Shown: positions 1-9,498 of the stretch, piece after piece | Position numbering within the stretch: position 1 is the stretch's first letter | Layout: every line of letters starts with the position of its first letter | Translations under genes and position numbers: made by a program | Source of the DNA: Hyphomonadaceae bacterium | GTDB taxonomy: Bacteria; Pseudomonadota; Alphaproteobacteria; Caulobacterales; Aquidulcibacteraceae | Assembly: GCA_016791425.1 (NCBI GenBank) | Contig: JAEUMQ010000014.1 | Coordinates: forward strand, 62,001-126,000 | Direction: 5' to 3' | DNA length: 64,000 nucleotides | Notes under the pieces: model-generated | What the model was told of the DNA's origin: nothing | Seen by the model: only the letters and a program-made list of their open reading frames with translations | The model's database searches: none

Positions 1-1817
1 TGGAGCGCGTCGCCGAGTTCGCCGGAATTCCCCTCCCCGCCGACGACCGCGAGGATCGCGAAACCGCCGATCGCCGCAAGCGGCTCGCCAACGCGGCAGC
101 GCGCGCGGGGCTTTTCTATGCGGAAGCGCTGCGCGGGAGCGAAGGCGCCAAGGCGCGAGCCTATCTGGAAGGGCGCGAGATCGGGCCCGACCTCTGGCCG
201 CGCTTCGGGATCGGCTACGCGCCGGCCGGCTGGACCGGCCTCATCGACCGACTGACCGACAAGAAAAAGGGGGGCGAGTTCTCGCTCGAGGAGCTTGTCG
301 AAGCGGGCCTCGCGCGCCCGGGCGAGGACGGCAAGCGCGCCATCGACATCTTCCGCGAGCGGATCATTTTCGAGATCGCCGACGCGGCGGGACGGCCGAT
401 GGCGTTCGGGGGGCGCTCGCTCGATCCGAACCAGCCGGCGAAATACATCAACTCCCCGGAGAGCGCGCTCTTCCACAAGGGCAAGACGCTCTATCGCCTG
501 AAGCAGGCGCGGGAACTCGCGTCGCGGTCGCGGGCGGGGGGGCTCGTGGTGGCGGAAGGCTATCTCGACGTGATCGCGTTCGAGCGCGCCGGGATCGGCG
601 CGGTCGCGCCGATGGGCACCGCCCTCACCGAGGACCAGCTCGCGCTCGTCTGGCGCGCGGGGGGCGAGCCGATCCTCTGTTTCGACGGCGACGCGGCGGG
701 CCTGCGCGCCGCGGACCGGGCGCTGGAGCTGGCGCTGCCGCACCTGGGGCCGGAGAAGACGCTGCGCGTCGCCGTGCTCCCGGCGGGCGAGGACCCCGAC
801 GACATGTTCCGGCGCGCGGGGCCCGAGGCGCTCAAGGAGCTGCTCGCCGCCGCGCAGCCGGCATCGGCGGCGCTCTTCGAGCGCGAGCGTACGCGTCGGC
901 CGCTCGACACGCCCGAGGCGAAGGCGGACTTCAAGCGCCGGCTCAAAGAGGCGGCCAACAAGATCGCCGATCCGGAGACCAAGCGGCTCTATCTGCGGGA
1001 ACTGCTGGCCAAGGCCGACGCGGCGATCGGTTTCCAGCCGCGATCGGAGGCGCCGCAAGCTCCCTTCCCGGGCGGCTTCCAAGGCGGCGGACAAGGCGGC
1101 GGACAAGGCGGACGGGGGCCGTTCCGCGGCAAGTTCGGGCCCCCGCCAGGGGCGACCGCGGAGCTGAAGGCCCTCGCCGCGGGCCGGCGCACGCTGGGAC
1201 CCGAAGAATTGATCCGCACCGCGGTCGATCATCCCCATCTCCTGGAGACGGGCGCCGAGGCGCTCTCGGTGCTCGATTGCGACGATCCCGAGCTCATGGA
1301 GATCAAAACCACACTTCTGGACGTCTGGTTCGGCGGCGAAACGGTTGACCGGGCCGCCATGAGCCTCCATTTGCGGCGATCGGGGCTGGCTCGCGCCGCA
1401 TCTCGCCTTGACGCCTGGCCGCGCCCCAGAGTGCTAAAGGAAGAATTGGAGCGAGACTGGACGGATCAGGCCCTGGCCGGGACGCCGGTCGGCGCAGAAC
1501 CCGGGCAGACCCAATCGGGACAAACCTGGGCCCGGGTCGCGGTCCGCGCCGGGATCAAGGCCAAAGCGGCTCGACCAAGGGCCCTGAATCGGGGGAACGA
1601 AGCGGAATGGGCGGCCCAGATGGGCGCGGATCTGGCCGCGCCCGCGATCCGGGAAGAAGCCAGAGCATTGCGCGCACGCGTGGATGAAGATCCCGACGCC
1701 ATGGCGCGCGCACAGGAATTGTTGCGCGACAGGCTGCGCGCCCAGGGCGAGGCCCTTCGCATCAGCCAGAACGTAGGAGCGGAAGCACCCCGTGACGCAG
1801 AGACGAACGAAAGCTGA
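1..1817 (+). CDS. dnaG: DNA primase DnaG (5' end outside window)
   Basis: Primase that synthesises RNA primers at the replication fork. The reading frame is open from the first bases of the window (first full codon at position 3), so the N-terminal zinc-binding domain and the true start are missing. The visible 604 residues hold the catalytic core. The TOPRIM signatures are [12 protein letters not shown] (around nt 547-582) and the acidic [14 protein letters not shown] block (around nt 681-722). A Gly/Gln/Arg-rich linker (nt 1065-1150) precedes the C-terminal helicase-interaction region. The stop lies 31 bp before the preferred rpoD start, the usual dnaG-rpoD macromolecular-synthesis arrangement, so rpoD is probably read at least partly from within or through dnaG. 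Confidence 0.96.
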   Translation, partial: ERVAEFAGIPLPADDREDRETADRRKRLANAAARAGLFYAEALRGSEGAKARAYLEGREIGPDLWPRFGIGYAPAGWTGLIDRLTDKKKGGEFSLEELVEAGLARPGEDGKRAIDIFRERIIFEIADAAGRPMAFGGRSLDPNQPAKYINSPESALFHKGKTLYRLKQARELASRSRAGGLVVAEGYLDVIAFERAGIGAVAPMGTALTEDQLALVWRAGGEPILCFDGDAAGLRAADRALELALPHLGPEKTLRVAVLPAGEDPDDMFRRAGPEALKELLAAAQPASAALFERERTRRPLDTPEAKADFKRRLKEAANKIADPETKRLYLRELLAKADAAIGFQPRSEAPQAPFPGGFQGGGQGGGQGGRGPFRGKFGPPPGATAELKALAAGRRTLGPEELIRTAVDHPHLLETGAEALSVLDCDDPELMEIKTTLLDVWFGGETVDRAAMSLHLRRSGLARAASRLDAWPRPRVLKEELERDWTDQALAGTPVGAEPGQTQSGQTWARVAVRAGIKAKAARPRALNRGNEAEWAAQMGADLAAPAIREEARALRARVDEDPDAMARAQELLRDRLRAQGEALRISQNVGAEAPRDAETNES

Positions 1818-1848
1818 AGCGGTGAAGACCGAAGTCCGAAGGACCAAA

Positions 1849-3786
<1,938 letters not shown>

Positions 3787-3797
3787 CGAGAACACGC

Positions 3798-4655
3798 TTG
3801 CGGGATATTCCGGTCGAGCTTGCATACCCCGGTCTTATTTGGCCGACTGTCCTGTCGCTTCGCGAACGGGGCGGCTCCGCGAGCATCGAAGAAATCGAGG
3901 AGGATGTCGCAAGGATTTTGTCCCTTTCGGATGCGGTGCTTGCAGCTCCTCACACGAAAGGCACTCGCACAGAGTTTCAATATCGGCTCGCTTGGGTTCG
4001 CACCTACCTCAAGAAAGTCGGCGCTGTAGAAAATAGCGAGCGTGCGATTTGGTCTCTTACTGACTATGGAGACAGGATCGACGAAGCAGAGGCACGGGAC
4101 GTTTTTCGGAGAGTGAACGCTGAGAAGCGTGCCGTCGAACCTCTAGACGAAGACGAGGAGGTTTCACCGGCTCCCGGACTTCACACACCTGACGCAGCTT
4201 CTTGGGTTGATCACCTTCTTGAGATCATAGGTGAAATATCCGCCGACGCGTTTGAGCGACTCGCACAACGCCTTCTTCGTGAATCCGGATTCACAAAGGT
4301 CGAAGTGACCGGCAAGGCTGGGGACGGCGGTATTGACGGCATCGGCATTCTTCGAATGAACCTGGTCTCCTTTCAGGTCCTGTTTCAATGCAAGCGTTGG
4401 AAGGGCTCTGTGGGTGCGCCAGTCGTGCGCGATTTTCGAGGGGCTATGGTGGGCCGCGCGGACAAGGGCCTCATCATTACGACCGGGAGCTTTACGGCCG
4501 ACGCTCGGCGTGAAGCGACGCGCGACGGAGCACCCGCTATCGACTTGATCGATGGAGAGACGCTTTGTGAGCTCTTGAAGGAGCGGCGACTGGGCGTCTC
4601 AGTCCGGATGGTTGAGGAAATCGGCCTCGACGACGCATTCTTCAACGCAATTTGA
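3798..4655 (+). CDS. mrr: Mrr-family type IV restriction endonuclease
   Basis: Predicted modification-dependent or stress-activated endonuclease of 285 residues. Residues about 1-95 form the winged-helix Mrr N-terminal domain (PVELAYPGLIWPTVLSL to LTDYG). An acidic linker follows, then the PD-(D/E)XK catalytic domain from about 140. Candidate catalytic residues are E153 (AFERLAQRLL), D180 (GDGGIDG) and Q197/K199 (FQCKRW), so the nuclease looks intact. The first available start is a TTG 11 bp after the rpoD stop, with no clear Shine-Dalgarno, so the true start is uncertain. Sampled 60-base lines are 50-53% GC against about 67% in adjacent rpoD, and codon use is visibly different. This suggests recent acquisition. 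No cognate methylase is nearby, as expected for type IV enzymes. Confidence 0.9.
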   Translation: MRDIPVELAYPGLIWPTVLSLRERGGSASIEEIEEDVARILSLSDAVLAAPHTKGTRTEFQYRLAWVRTYLKKVGAVENSERAIWSLTDYGDRIDEAEARDVFRRVNAEKRAVEPLDEDEEVSPAPGLHTPDAASWVDHLLEIIGEISADAFERLAQRLLRESGFTKVEVTGKAGDGGIDGIGILRMNLVSFQVLFQCKRWKGSVGAPVVRDFRGAMVGRADKGLIITTGSFTADARREATRDGAPAIDLIDGETLCELLKERRLGVSVRMVEEIGLDDAFFNAI

Positions 4656-4696
4656 GCCAGGTTTCTGCGCCGCAGAGTTTGTGTTAGGTTGGTGCC

Positions 4697-4951
4697 ATGG
4701 CTGACGGCGCGATCATGATCGAACTCGACGGCGAGCTAGCGGATCAGGTCCGCGAGGCGGCGGCGGCGCGTGGGCTGACGCCGGAGGATTACGCCCGTCA
4801 AGTCCTCGCCTTCAGGGTTGGCGACGAGGAGGACCTCGATTGGGATGAAGACATCCGCCGGCTCGATGAGCCAGGCGAGAATATCCCACTTGACGAGGCA
4901 TTTGATCGCTTCAAGGACAAAGTCGCCGAAGCCCGCGCCAAGACGAAATGA
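4697..4951 (+). CDS. Antitoxin of a ParD/ParE-like module
   Basis: An 84-residue acidic protein with an N-terminal ribbon-helix-helix-like stretch (IMIELDGELADQVREAAAARG) followed by an acidic, likely flexible tail, the usual antitoxin layout. The N-terminus would bind its own promoter DNA and the tail would wrap the toxin. Its stop overlaps the start of the next gene by 4 bp (ATGA), so the two are translationally coupled. It begins about 40 bp after the Mrr gene. The specific antitoxin family is not certain. The identification rests on size, order and overlap with a recognisable ParE/RelE-type toxin. Confidence 0.75.
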   Translation: MADGAIMIELDGELADQVREAAAARGLTPEDYARQVLAFRVGDEEDLDWDEDIRRLDEPGENIPLDEAFDRFKDKVAEARAKTK

Positions 4952-5241
4952 GCCGCCGGGTCGAGCTGCGCCCCGCCGCGGAGCGCGATCTCGACCGACT
5001 CGCCGAGTTCGTCGCGCAGCTCGATCCGCGCGCAGGAGACAAACGCGAACGCGATTTGCGTGAAGCGCTGCGAAAGCTTGGCGAGCGTCCGTTCAAGGGG
5101 CGGCCTGGGCCCCAAGCCAATCTGCGTCAGCTGACGATTCGCTTTGGACGATCGAGCTACCTCATCCGCTACCGGGTGACGGATGACGCCGTCATCGTCA
5201 CGCGCATCTGGCACGGCAAGGAAGACCGTCCGCCGCGCTAA
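4948..5241 (+). CDS. ParE/RelE-superfamily toxin
   Basis: A 97-residue basic protein with the ParE/RelE superfamily pattern. It opens with VELRPAAERDLDRLAEFVA, has a central basic stretch (LGERPFKGRPG), an RQLTIRFGRSSYLIRYRV strand pair, and ends VTRIWHGKEDRP, matching the typical 'vlrvwHgRqdr' terminus of ParE-type toxins. ParE toxins act on gyrase and RelE toxins cut mRNA on the ribosome. Sequence alone favours ParE because of the I-W-H-G-K-E-D ending. It is translationally coupled to the antitoxin and overlaps the convergent oxygenase gene by 4 bp. Confidence 0.85.
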   Translation: MSRRVELRPAAERDLDRLAEFVAQLDPRAGDKRERDLREALRKLGERPFKGRPGPQANLRQLTIRFGRSSYLIRYRVTDDAVIVTRIWHGKEDRPPR

Positions 5242-5855
5242 CCCCAGCGATAATTGAAGCTCACGCTTATGCGCGCCTTCTTCGCCTCGTTCAGGGGCAC
5301 TTCGTGGCGGACGAAGCTCTCCCACATCAGCACTTCGCCGGCGCGTGGCGTGACGTAGACGAACGTACGCTCCGCCTCCGGCGCATCCTCAGCGCGCGGC
5401 GGCGCTGCCATCATCAGCGGCAGGCGCGGATCCTCCAGCTTCAAGGCGGAAGAGCCCGGAGGAACGTCCACGTAATATGTGCCGGAAAGCACCGCATGCG
5501 GATGAATGTGGCCGGTGTGCACGCCGCCGGGCGCGAGCACGTTCACCCACATGGAATCCAGCGCGAGGCGGCGCCCTCCAAGATCGAGATGCAGCGCCTT
5601 GGCGAACTCGCGGGCGTGCGCATCAAGCGCCTTCTTCAGATCCGCGAACGCGGGATCGCGCTTCGGGAGATCGTTCAAGGACGCATAGGACGTATAGCCC
5701 TTGTAGCCGTGCTCGGCGCTCCAGCTCTTGCCTGCCTCGTCCGCCGCGGCGATCGCCTTGCACGACGCCGCGAGCGAGGTGTTGAGCGCCGCATCGTCGA
5801 GCGACGCGCGATAAAGCTTGGTGACGAAAAGCGTGCTGATCTGGCTGGTCGACAT
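5238..5855 (-). CDS. Putative 2OG-Fe(II) oxygenase
   Basis: A 205-residue protein of the TIGR02466-like group of putative 2-oxoglutarate/Fe(II)-dependent oxygenases. The metal-binding facial triad can be proposed from VHTGHIHPHAVLSGTYYV (H-x-H region, mid protein) and the C-terminal WESFVRHEVPLN, with RISVSFNYRW supplying the likely 2-oxoglutarate-binding arginine. The substrate is unknown. It is convergent with the toxin gene, with ends overlapping by 4 bp, and stands as a single gene on this strand. Confidence 0.8.
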   Translation of the reverse strand: MSTSQISTLFVTKLYRASLDDAALNTSLAASCKAIAAADEAGKSWSAEHGYKGYTSYASLNDLPKRDPAFADLKKALDAHAREFAKALHLDLGGRRLALDSMWVNVLAPGGVHTGHIHPHAVLSGTYYVDVPPGSSALKLEDPRLPLMMAAPPRAEDAPEAERTFVYVTPRAGEVLMWESFVRHEVPLNEAKKARISVSFNYRWG

Positions 5856-5922
5856 GGCTTGGGCGGGTATGGACGAGACGTTCCTGGCGCGGCACTCTTA
5901 GCGAAACCAGAAAGCGCCTCCC

Positions 5923-6669
5923 ATGCCAAGCAAACACCCCATCCGCGTCGGCGTCGGCGGCTGGACCTACGAGCCTTGGGACGAGACGTTCTATCCGGCC
6001 GACCTGCCGAAAAAGAAACAGCTCGAATACGCGTCGAGCAAGCTCACAGCGATCGAGATCAACGGCACGTTCTACCGCACACAGACCGCCGCCACGTTCA
6101 AGAAATGGGCGGCCGAAACGCCGGACGGCTTCGTCTTCACCGTGAAAGCGCATCGCGTCTCCACGAGCCGCAAGACGCCCGACGAAATGAAGGATTCCAT
6201 CGACTGGTTCATGAATTCGGGCGTGCTCGAACTGAAGGACAAGCTCGGCGCGGTGAACTGGCAGTTCCATCCCTCGAAGAAGTTCGACCCTGCGTATTTC
6301 GGCGCGTTCCTCGAGCGGCTGCCGCGCGAGGTGGGGAAACAGCGCGTGCGGCACGCCATTGAAGTGCGGCACGCGAGCTTCAACACGCCGGCCTGGGATG
6401 ATTTGCTGCGCAAACACGGCGCGGCATGCGTGTTCGCCGACGACGAAGACTGGCCGATGCCGGACAAGGAGACCGCCGACTTCGCCTATGTGCGGCTGCA
6501 GCGCTCGCGCGCTGAGGAGAAGGACGGCTATCCGAAGAAGGAGCTCGATGCCTGGGCAAAGACCTTCAAGGGGTGGGCCGATAAGCGCGAAGTCTTCGCG
6601 TTCATCATCTCCGGCGCCAAGGAGCGCAATCCGGCGGCCGCGCAGGCGCTGATCGCCCGGCTCGGCTGA
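5923..6669 (+). CDS. DUF72 family protein
   Basis: A 248-residue DUF72 protein, predicted TIM-barrel fold. Recognised from the N-terminal VGVGGWTYEPWDETFYP, the EINGTFYRTQ motif and the later FVFTVKAHR and ADDEDWP blocks. The biochemical role of the family is not established. The stop overlaps the start of the following DUF2905 gene by one base (TGATG), so the two are probably co-translated. Confidence 0.9.
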   Translation: MPSKHPIRVGVGGWTYEPWDETFYPADLPKKKQLEYASSKLTAIEINGTFYRTQTAATFKKWAAETPDGFVFTVKAHRVSTSRKTPDEMKDSIDWFMNSGVLELKDKLGAVNWQFHPSKKFDPAYFGAFLERLPREVGKQRVRHAIEVRHASFNTPAWDDLLRKHGAACVFADDEDWPMPDKETADFAYVRLQRSRAEEKDGYPKKELDAWAKTFKGWADKREVFAFIISGAKERNPAAAQALIARLG

Positions 6670-6869
6670 TGCAGCGCTGGCTGATCATCGCCGGCGCGAT
6701 CATGATCGCCATCGGCCTCTTATGGCCATGGCTCTCGAAGCTCGGCTTGGGACGATTGCCCGGCGACATCATCGTCCGGCGCGAGAGCTTCACGCTCTAC
6801 ATTCCGATCGTCACCAGCCTCATCGCCAGCGTCGTGCTGACGCTCCTCTTCTGGCTCCTGCGACGGTAG
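6669..6869 (+). CDS. DUF2905 small membrane protein
   Basis: A 66-residue inner-membrane protein with two predicted transmembrane helices (about residues 4-24 and 45-64). They are separated by the family motif LGRLPGDIIVRRESFTLYIP. Function is unknown. It is translationally coupled to the upstream DUF72 gene and followed by a GC-rich hairpin that probably ends the transcript. Confidence 0.9.
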   Translation: MQRWLIIAGAIMIAIGLLWPWLSKLGLGRLPGDIIVRRESFTLYIPIVTSLIASVVLTLLFWLLRR

Positions 6870-6875
6870 CGGCCT

Positions 6876-6897
6876 CCCCTCCCGTCGCCGGGAGGGG
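6876..6897. terminator. GC-rich hairpin between convergent genes
   Basis: A perfect 8-bp stem, CCCCTCCC (6876-6883) and GGGAGGGG (6890-6897), with a 6-base loop, lies between two convergent stop codons. The trailing T run is short (CTTCC), so it may be a bidirectional terminator or a member of the GC-rich hairpin repeat family seen elsewhere in this window. Confidence 0.5.
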
Positions 6898-6922
6898 CTT
6901 CCTCCGTCCACGAAGCAATCGC

Positions 6923-7255
6923 TTAGTCGGCGGCCGCCGCGGTCTGCGACTGGGGACGATCCAGCGCGACCTGGGCCACCTCGCCAACGCGGCGGCGAAA
7001 TTCGCAGCGCGCCTCCCAGCGATCGGCGTCCGGCTGGGTGCGCACGCGGAAGCGCGTGTCGATGCTGCCGGCGCGGGTCTGGCTCCGGTGAAAGTCCACG
7101 AATTGGGGCGTTGCGGGCACGCCCGCCTCCGAAGCGATCGCGGCCCGGCAAGCGGCGATCGCCGCGTCGCGGTCCTGGGTCTCGGAGCCGGCGAAGGCCG
7201 GCTGGGCGAGGAGCGCCAGGCCCACGAAGGCGGCGGTGAAAACAGATGAGCGCAT
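6923..7255 (-). CDS. Small secreted protein of unknown function
   Basis: A 110-residue exported protein. ATG 7255 is preferred over an upstream in-frame start because GGAGG lies about 7 bp before it and the resulting N-terminus (MRSSVFTAAFVGLALLAQPAFA) is a clean signal peptide ending AFA. The mature protein has two cysteines (AACRAA and EARCEF) that could form a disulphide. The family is not recognised. It is divergent from the TetR gene at 7345 and shares the operator-bearing 89-bp intergenic region with it, so it is a plausible target of that repressor. Confidence 0.75.
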   Translation of the reverse strand: MRSSVFTAAFVGLALLAQPAFAGSETQDRDAAIAACRAAIASEAGVPATPQFVDFHRSQTRAGSIDTRFRVRTQPDADRWEARCEFRRRVGEVAQVALDRPQSQTAAAAD

Positions 7256-7281
7256 GAGGATCCCTCCTTCCGTCATTTCTA

Positions 7282-7327
7282 TGTATGACGGTCATCATAT
7301 ATCTAGTTGTAGACCGATCGTCATACA
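7282..7327. promoter_or_regulatory. Putative TetR/LmrA-type operator region
   Basis: Two operator-like elements lie between the divergent genes. One is TATGACGGTCAT, with arms ATGAC/GTCAT. The other is TAGACCGATCGTCATA. The outer ends TGTATGAC (7282-7289) and GTCATACA (7320-7327) are perfect inverted repeats. The TAGACC-N-TC pattern resembles the published LmrA/YxaF box, which fits the family of the adjacent repressor. Binding is inferred, not shown. Confidence 0.55.
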
Positions 7328-7344
7328 AGGATTAAATTGCGGAC

Positions 7345-7932
7345 ATGCCCAAGCGCTCGGACGCCAAGGCCGAAATGATCACCGCGGCGGCCAAGCTTTT
7401 CCGCGCGCACGGCTATGAGGGCGTTGGGATCGCCGAGCTCCTGACCGCCTCGGGGGCGCCGCGCGGCTCGCTCTATTTCCATTTCCCCGGCGGCAAGGAG
7501 GAGATCGCGGCCGAAGCCATCCTGCGCGCGGGAGAGTTCATCTCCAGCCGGCTGCAGGGGCTTGCGGAGCGCGTGAAGGATCCAAAGGGCTATATCGACC
7601 GCGCGTTCGCCGCGTGGGGCGAAGAGCTTTCCGCGTCCGACTTCCAGAACGGCTGCGCAGTCGCGCTCATCGCGCTGGAGATGGCGGAGCGCTCCCCGCG
7701 CCTGCGCGACGCGGCGGCGGAGGCCTTTGCGCTTTGGGAGAAGGAATTCGCCATCGCCGCGCGCGCGTGGGGCATGCGTGAAGGCGACGCCGTGAGTTTC
7801 GCCTCCGCAATGCTCGGCGCCATCGAAGGCGCGATCGCGCTTGCGCGAACCAAGCGCAGCATCCAGCCGTTCCAGAGCGCCGCGCTGGCGATGAACGCGC
7901 TCGCAGAGACGCTGATCGCTAAGTCACAGTGA
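7345..7932 (+). CDS. TetR/AcrR-family regulator, LmrA/YxaF-like
   Basis: A 195-residue transcriptional repressor. The N-terminal helix-turn-helix (residues about 8-55) reads ITAAAKLFRAHGYEGVGIAE, then ASGAPRGSLYFHFPGGKEEI. The H-F-P-G-G-K-E ending is characteristic of the LmrA/YxaF branch. The C-terminal ligand domain includes FQNGCAVALIALEMAERS. It probably autoregulates through the operator-like DNA 18-63 bp upstream and may control the divergent secreted protein. The ligand is unknown. Its 3' end overlaps the convergent membrane-protein gene by 14 bp. Confidence 0.93.
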   Translation: MPKRSDAKAEMITAAAKLFRAHGYEGVGIAELLTASGAPRGSLYFHFPGGKEEIAAEAILRAGEFISSRLQGLAERVKDPKGYIDRAFAAWGEELSASDFQNGCAVALIALEMAERSPRLRDAAAEAFALWEKEFAIAARAWGMREGDAVSFASAMLGAIEGAIALARTKRSIQPFQSAALAMNALAETLIAKSQ

Positions 7933-8434
7933 GGCCGGCGGGCAGCGCCCAACCCCAGGCGCCGAGCAGGCTCATCAGACCGCCAAAGAACAGCAGCGCG
8001 CCGAACAACAGGATGAGCCCGAGGCCCAGCAGAACCACCGCGCCGATCCAGCCGATGCGCGAGAGCACAAGGCCGGTCTCGTCGTTGTCCTCCTGGGCGC
8101 GGCGCGCGCCGATAAGCCCGAGGATGAGCGCCGCGATCGTCGGCACCAGCGGGATCAGGAAGCCGAGCGCCAGGCAGCCGATGGCGATGCCGCCCAGCAC
8201 GCTGCCGGTGTTCGAGCGCGGCGCGCCCGGCGCGACAGCCGCAGCGGCTCCGGCGGGCACGGCGTAGACCTGCTTGGCCTGGCCGGCATCCAGCACGTAA
8301 TCGACCGCCTGCCCCGCCGCCGGCGCGCCCTCGGAGCGCCATTCCGACAGCGGGAATTCCAGGCGCGCGCCATCGACGCCCAGGATCAGGCCGACGCCGC
8401 GCGTCGCTTCAAGCCCAAGGATGTGTCCGCGCAT
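7919..8434 (-). CDS. Membrane protein with N-terminal cold-shock/OB-like region
   Basis: A 171-residue protein with two parts. Residues 1-60 (RGHILGLEATRGVGLILG, then PLSEW and AGQAVDYVLDA) follow the layout of a cold-shock-like OB fold found at the N-terminus of some bacterial membrane proteins. After a short Ala/Pro linker, residues about 78-160 contain two long hydrophobic segments separated by a charged loop (GARRAQEDNDETG). Function is unknown. Typical RNA-binding aromatic motifs of true cold-shock proteins are not obvious, so nucleic-acid binding should not be assumed. Confidence 0.6.
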   Translation of the reverse strand: MRGHILGLEATRGVGLILGVDGARLEFPLSEWRSEGAPAAGQAVDYVLDAGQAKQVYAVPAGAAAAVAPGAPRSNTGSVLGGIAIGCLALGFLIPLVPTIAALILGLIGARRAQEDNDETGLVLSRIGWIGAVVLLGLGLILLFGALLFFGGLMSLLGAWGWALPAGLTVT

Positions 8435-8491
8435 GCGCCCTTCCGAAGATCTGACGCGCCGACATGCCCTGCCCGGCGGCGAATGGGCAAG

Positions 8492-9424
8492 CTAGGAAAT
8501 CCGCCCCTCCGCCTTGGCCACCATCGCCGCGCGCGCGTTGACGCCCAGGAGCCCGTTCCAGAACACGGTCGCGACCACGATGATCGCCCCATAAAGGACC
8601 ACCATGCCGATGATCATGTTCGGCGTCGCCAGCATCGCAAACGCCGCGGCGGGATCGACCTTGTCGCCCTGGCTCGCCAAGCGCGAGAGCGTCCCGCCGA
8701 GCAGAAGCGACGTGCCCAAGCCGGAGATCACGCAGATCGCCACGATGTAAAGCACGAAGAGCAGGAAGAATGATCCGAACAAGGACCAAAACCGTCCGCG
8801 CGTCACGGTCCAGGCGTTGAAGAACGCGAACCGGTTGAGCGCGACGGTCGTCGCTGACGCCGGCGCAAGGCGGATGCCGATCCAGAGGAACGCACAAAGC
8901 CCGATGATCCCCGCAAGCACGCCGGCAATAGCGGCGAGGCCCGGATCGGCTTGCGCCCCGGCGAAACCGGCGATGAACGCAACAAGGAACACGCCGACAT
9001 AGAGGCCGATCAAAACGAAGAACCAGATCCAGTAGCCGAAATAGATCCGCCACGTGTCGGCGCCGAGCGTGAAGCCGAGGAAGCCGCCGGTTTCGCCGCG
9101 CACGAGCCAGCGCAGCACCGCCGCCTCGTAGGCCGCGAGCACGATGTAGATGACAAGCAGAAGCAGAATGTAGCCGGGGATGAGGGTCATCACCGACGCC
9201 GGCGGCATGGTCACGGCGCTGGGGTCGCCGGACATCTGCATCGCCCAGGTGAAGTAGTCGCCGATCGAGCGCGCGAAGACGAGGCCGAAGGCCCCGAAGA
9301 CCACGAGCACGATCACAAGATAGCCGACCGCGGCGCCCAAGAGGACGCCGGAGCGCCCGCGATTGCGGAACACGTCGAACGCCGCGCCGCGCAAGGTCAG
9401 TTCGCCTGAAGATTGATCCGTCAT
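8492..9424 (-). CDS. Multi-pass membrane protein, paralogue A
   Basis: A 310-residue integral membrane protein with about six to seven hydrophobic helices. ATG 9424 is chosen because GGGAG precedes it and the N-terminus (MTDQSSGELTLRGAAFDVFRNRGRSGVLL) aligns with that of the neighbouring paralogue. Shared blocks with the gene at 9499-10428 are FDVFR-type start, AAYEAAVLRWLVRGET, RLAPASATT, FAFFNAWTVTRGRFW and GVNARA near the C-terminus. The family is not identified. It may belong to DUF-type membrane proteins related to glycerophosphodiesterase membrane domains, but this is weak. Confidence 0.75.
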   Translation of the reverse strand: MTDQSSGELTLRGAAFDVFRNRGRSGVLLGAAVGYLVIVLVVFGAFGLVFARSIGDYFTWAMQMSGDPSAVTMPPASVMTLIPGYILLLLVIYIVLAAYEAAVLRWLVRGETGGFLGFTLGADTWRIYFGYWIWFFVLIGLYVGVFLVAFIAGFAGAQADPGLAAIAGVLAGIIGLCAFLWIGIRLAPASATTVALNRFAFFNAWTVTRGRFWSLFGSFFLLFVLYIVAICVISGLGTSLLLGGTLSRLASQGDKVDPAAAFAMLATPNMIIGMVVLYGAIIVVATVFWNGLLGVNARAAMVAKAEGRIS

Positions 9425-9498
9425 CGTCTCACTCTCCCTCTCGACGCGCGCGAGCATGGAGCGGATGGGCCAAGGGGGCAATCGCCAGATTAGCCGTC

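Noticed and set aside
1792-1848. Upstream GTG start for rpoD
   Set aside because: Would overlap dnaG by 26 bp. ATG 1849 has a better ribosome site and a family-like N-terminus.
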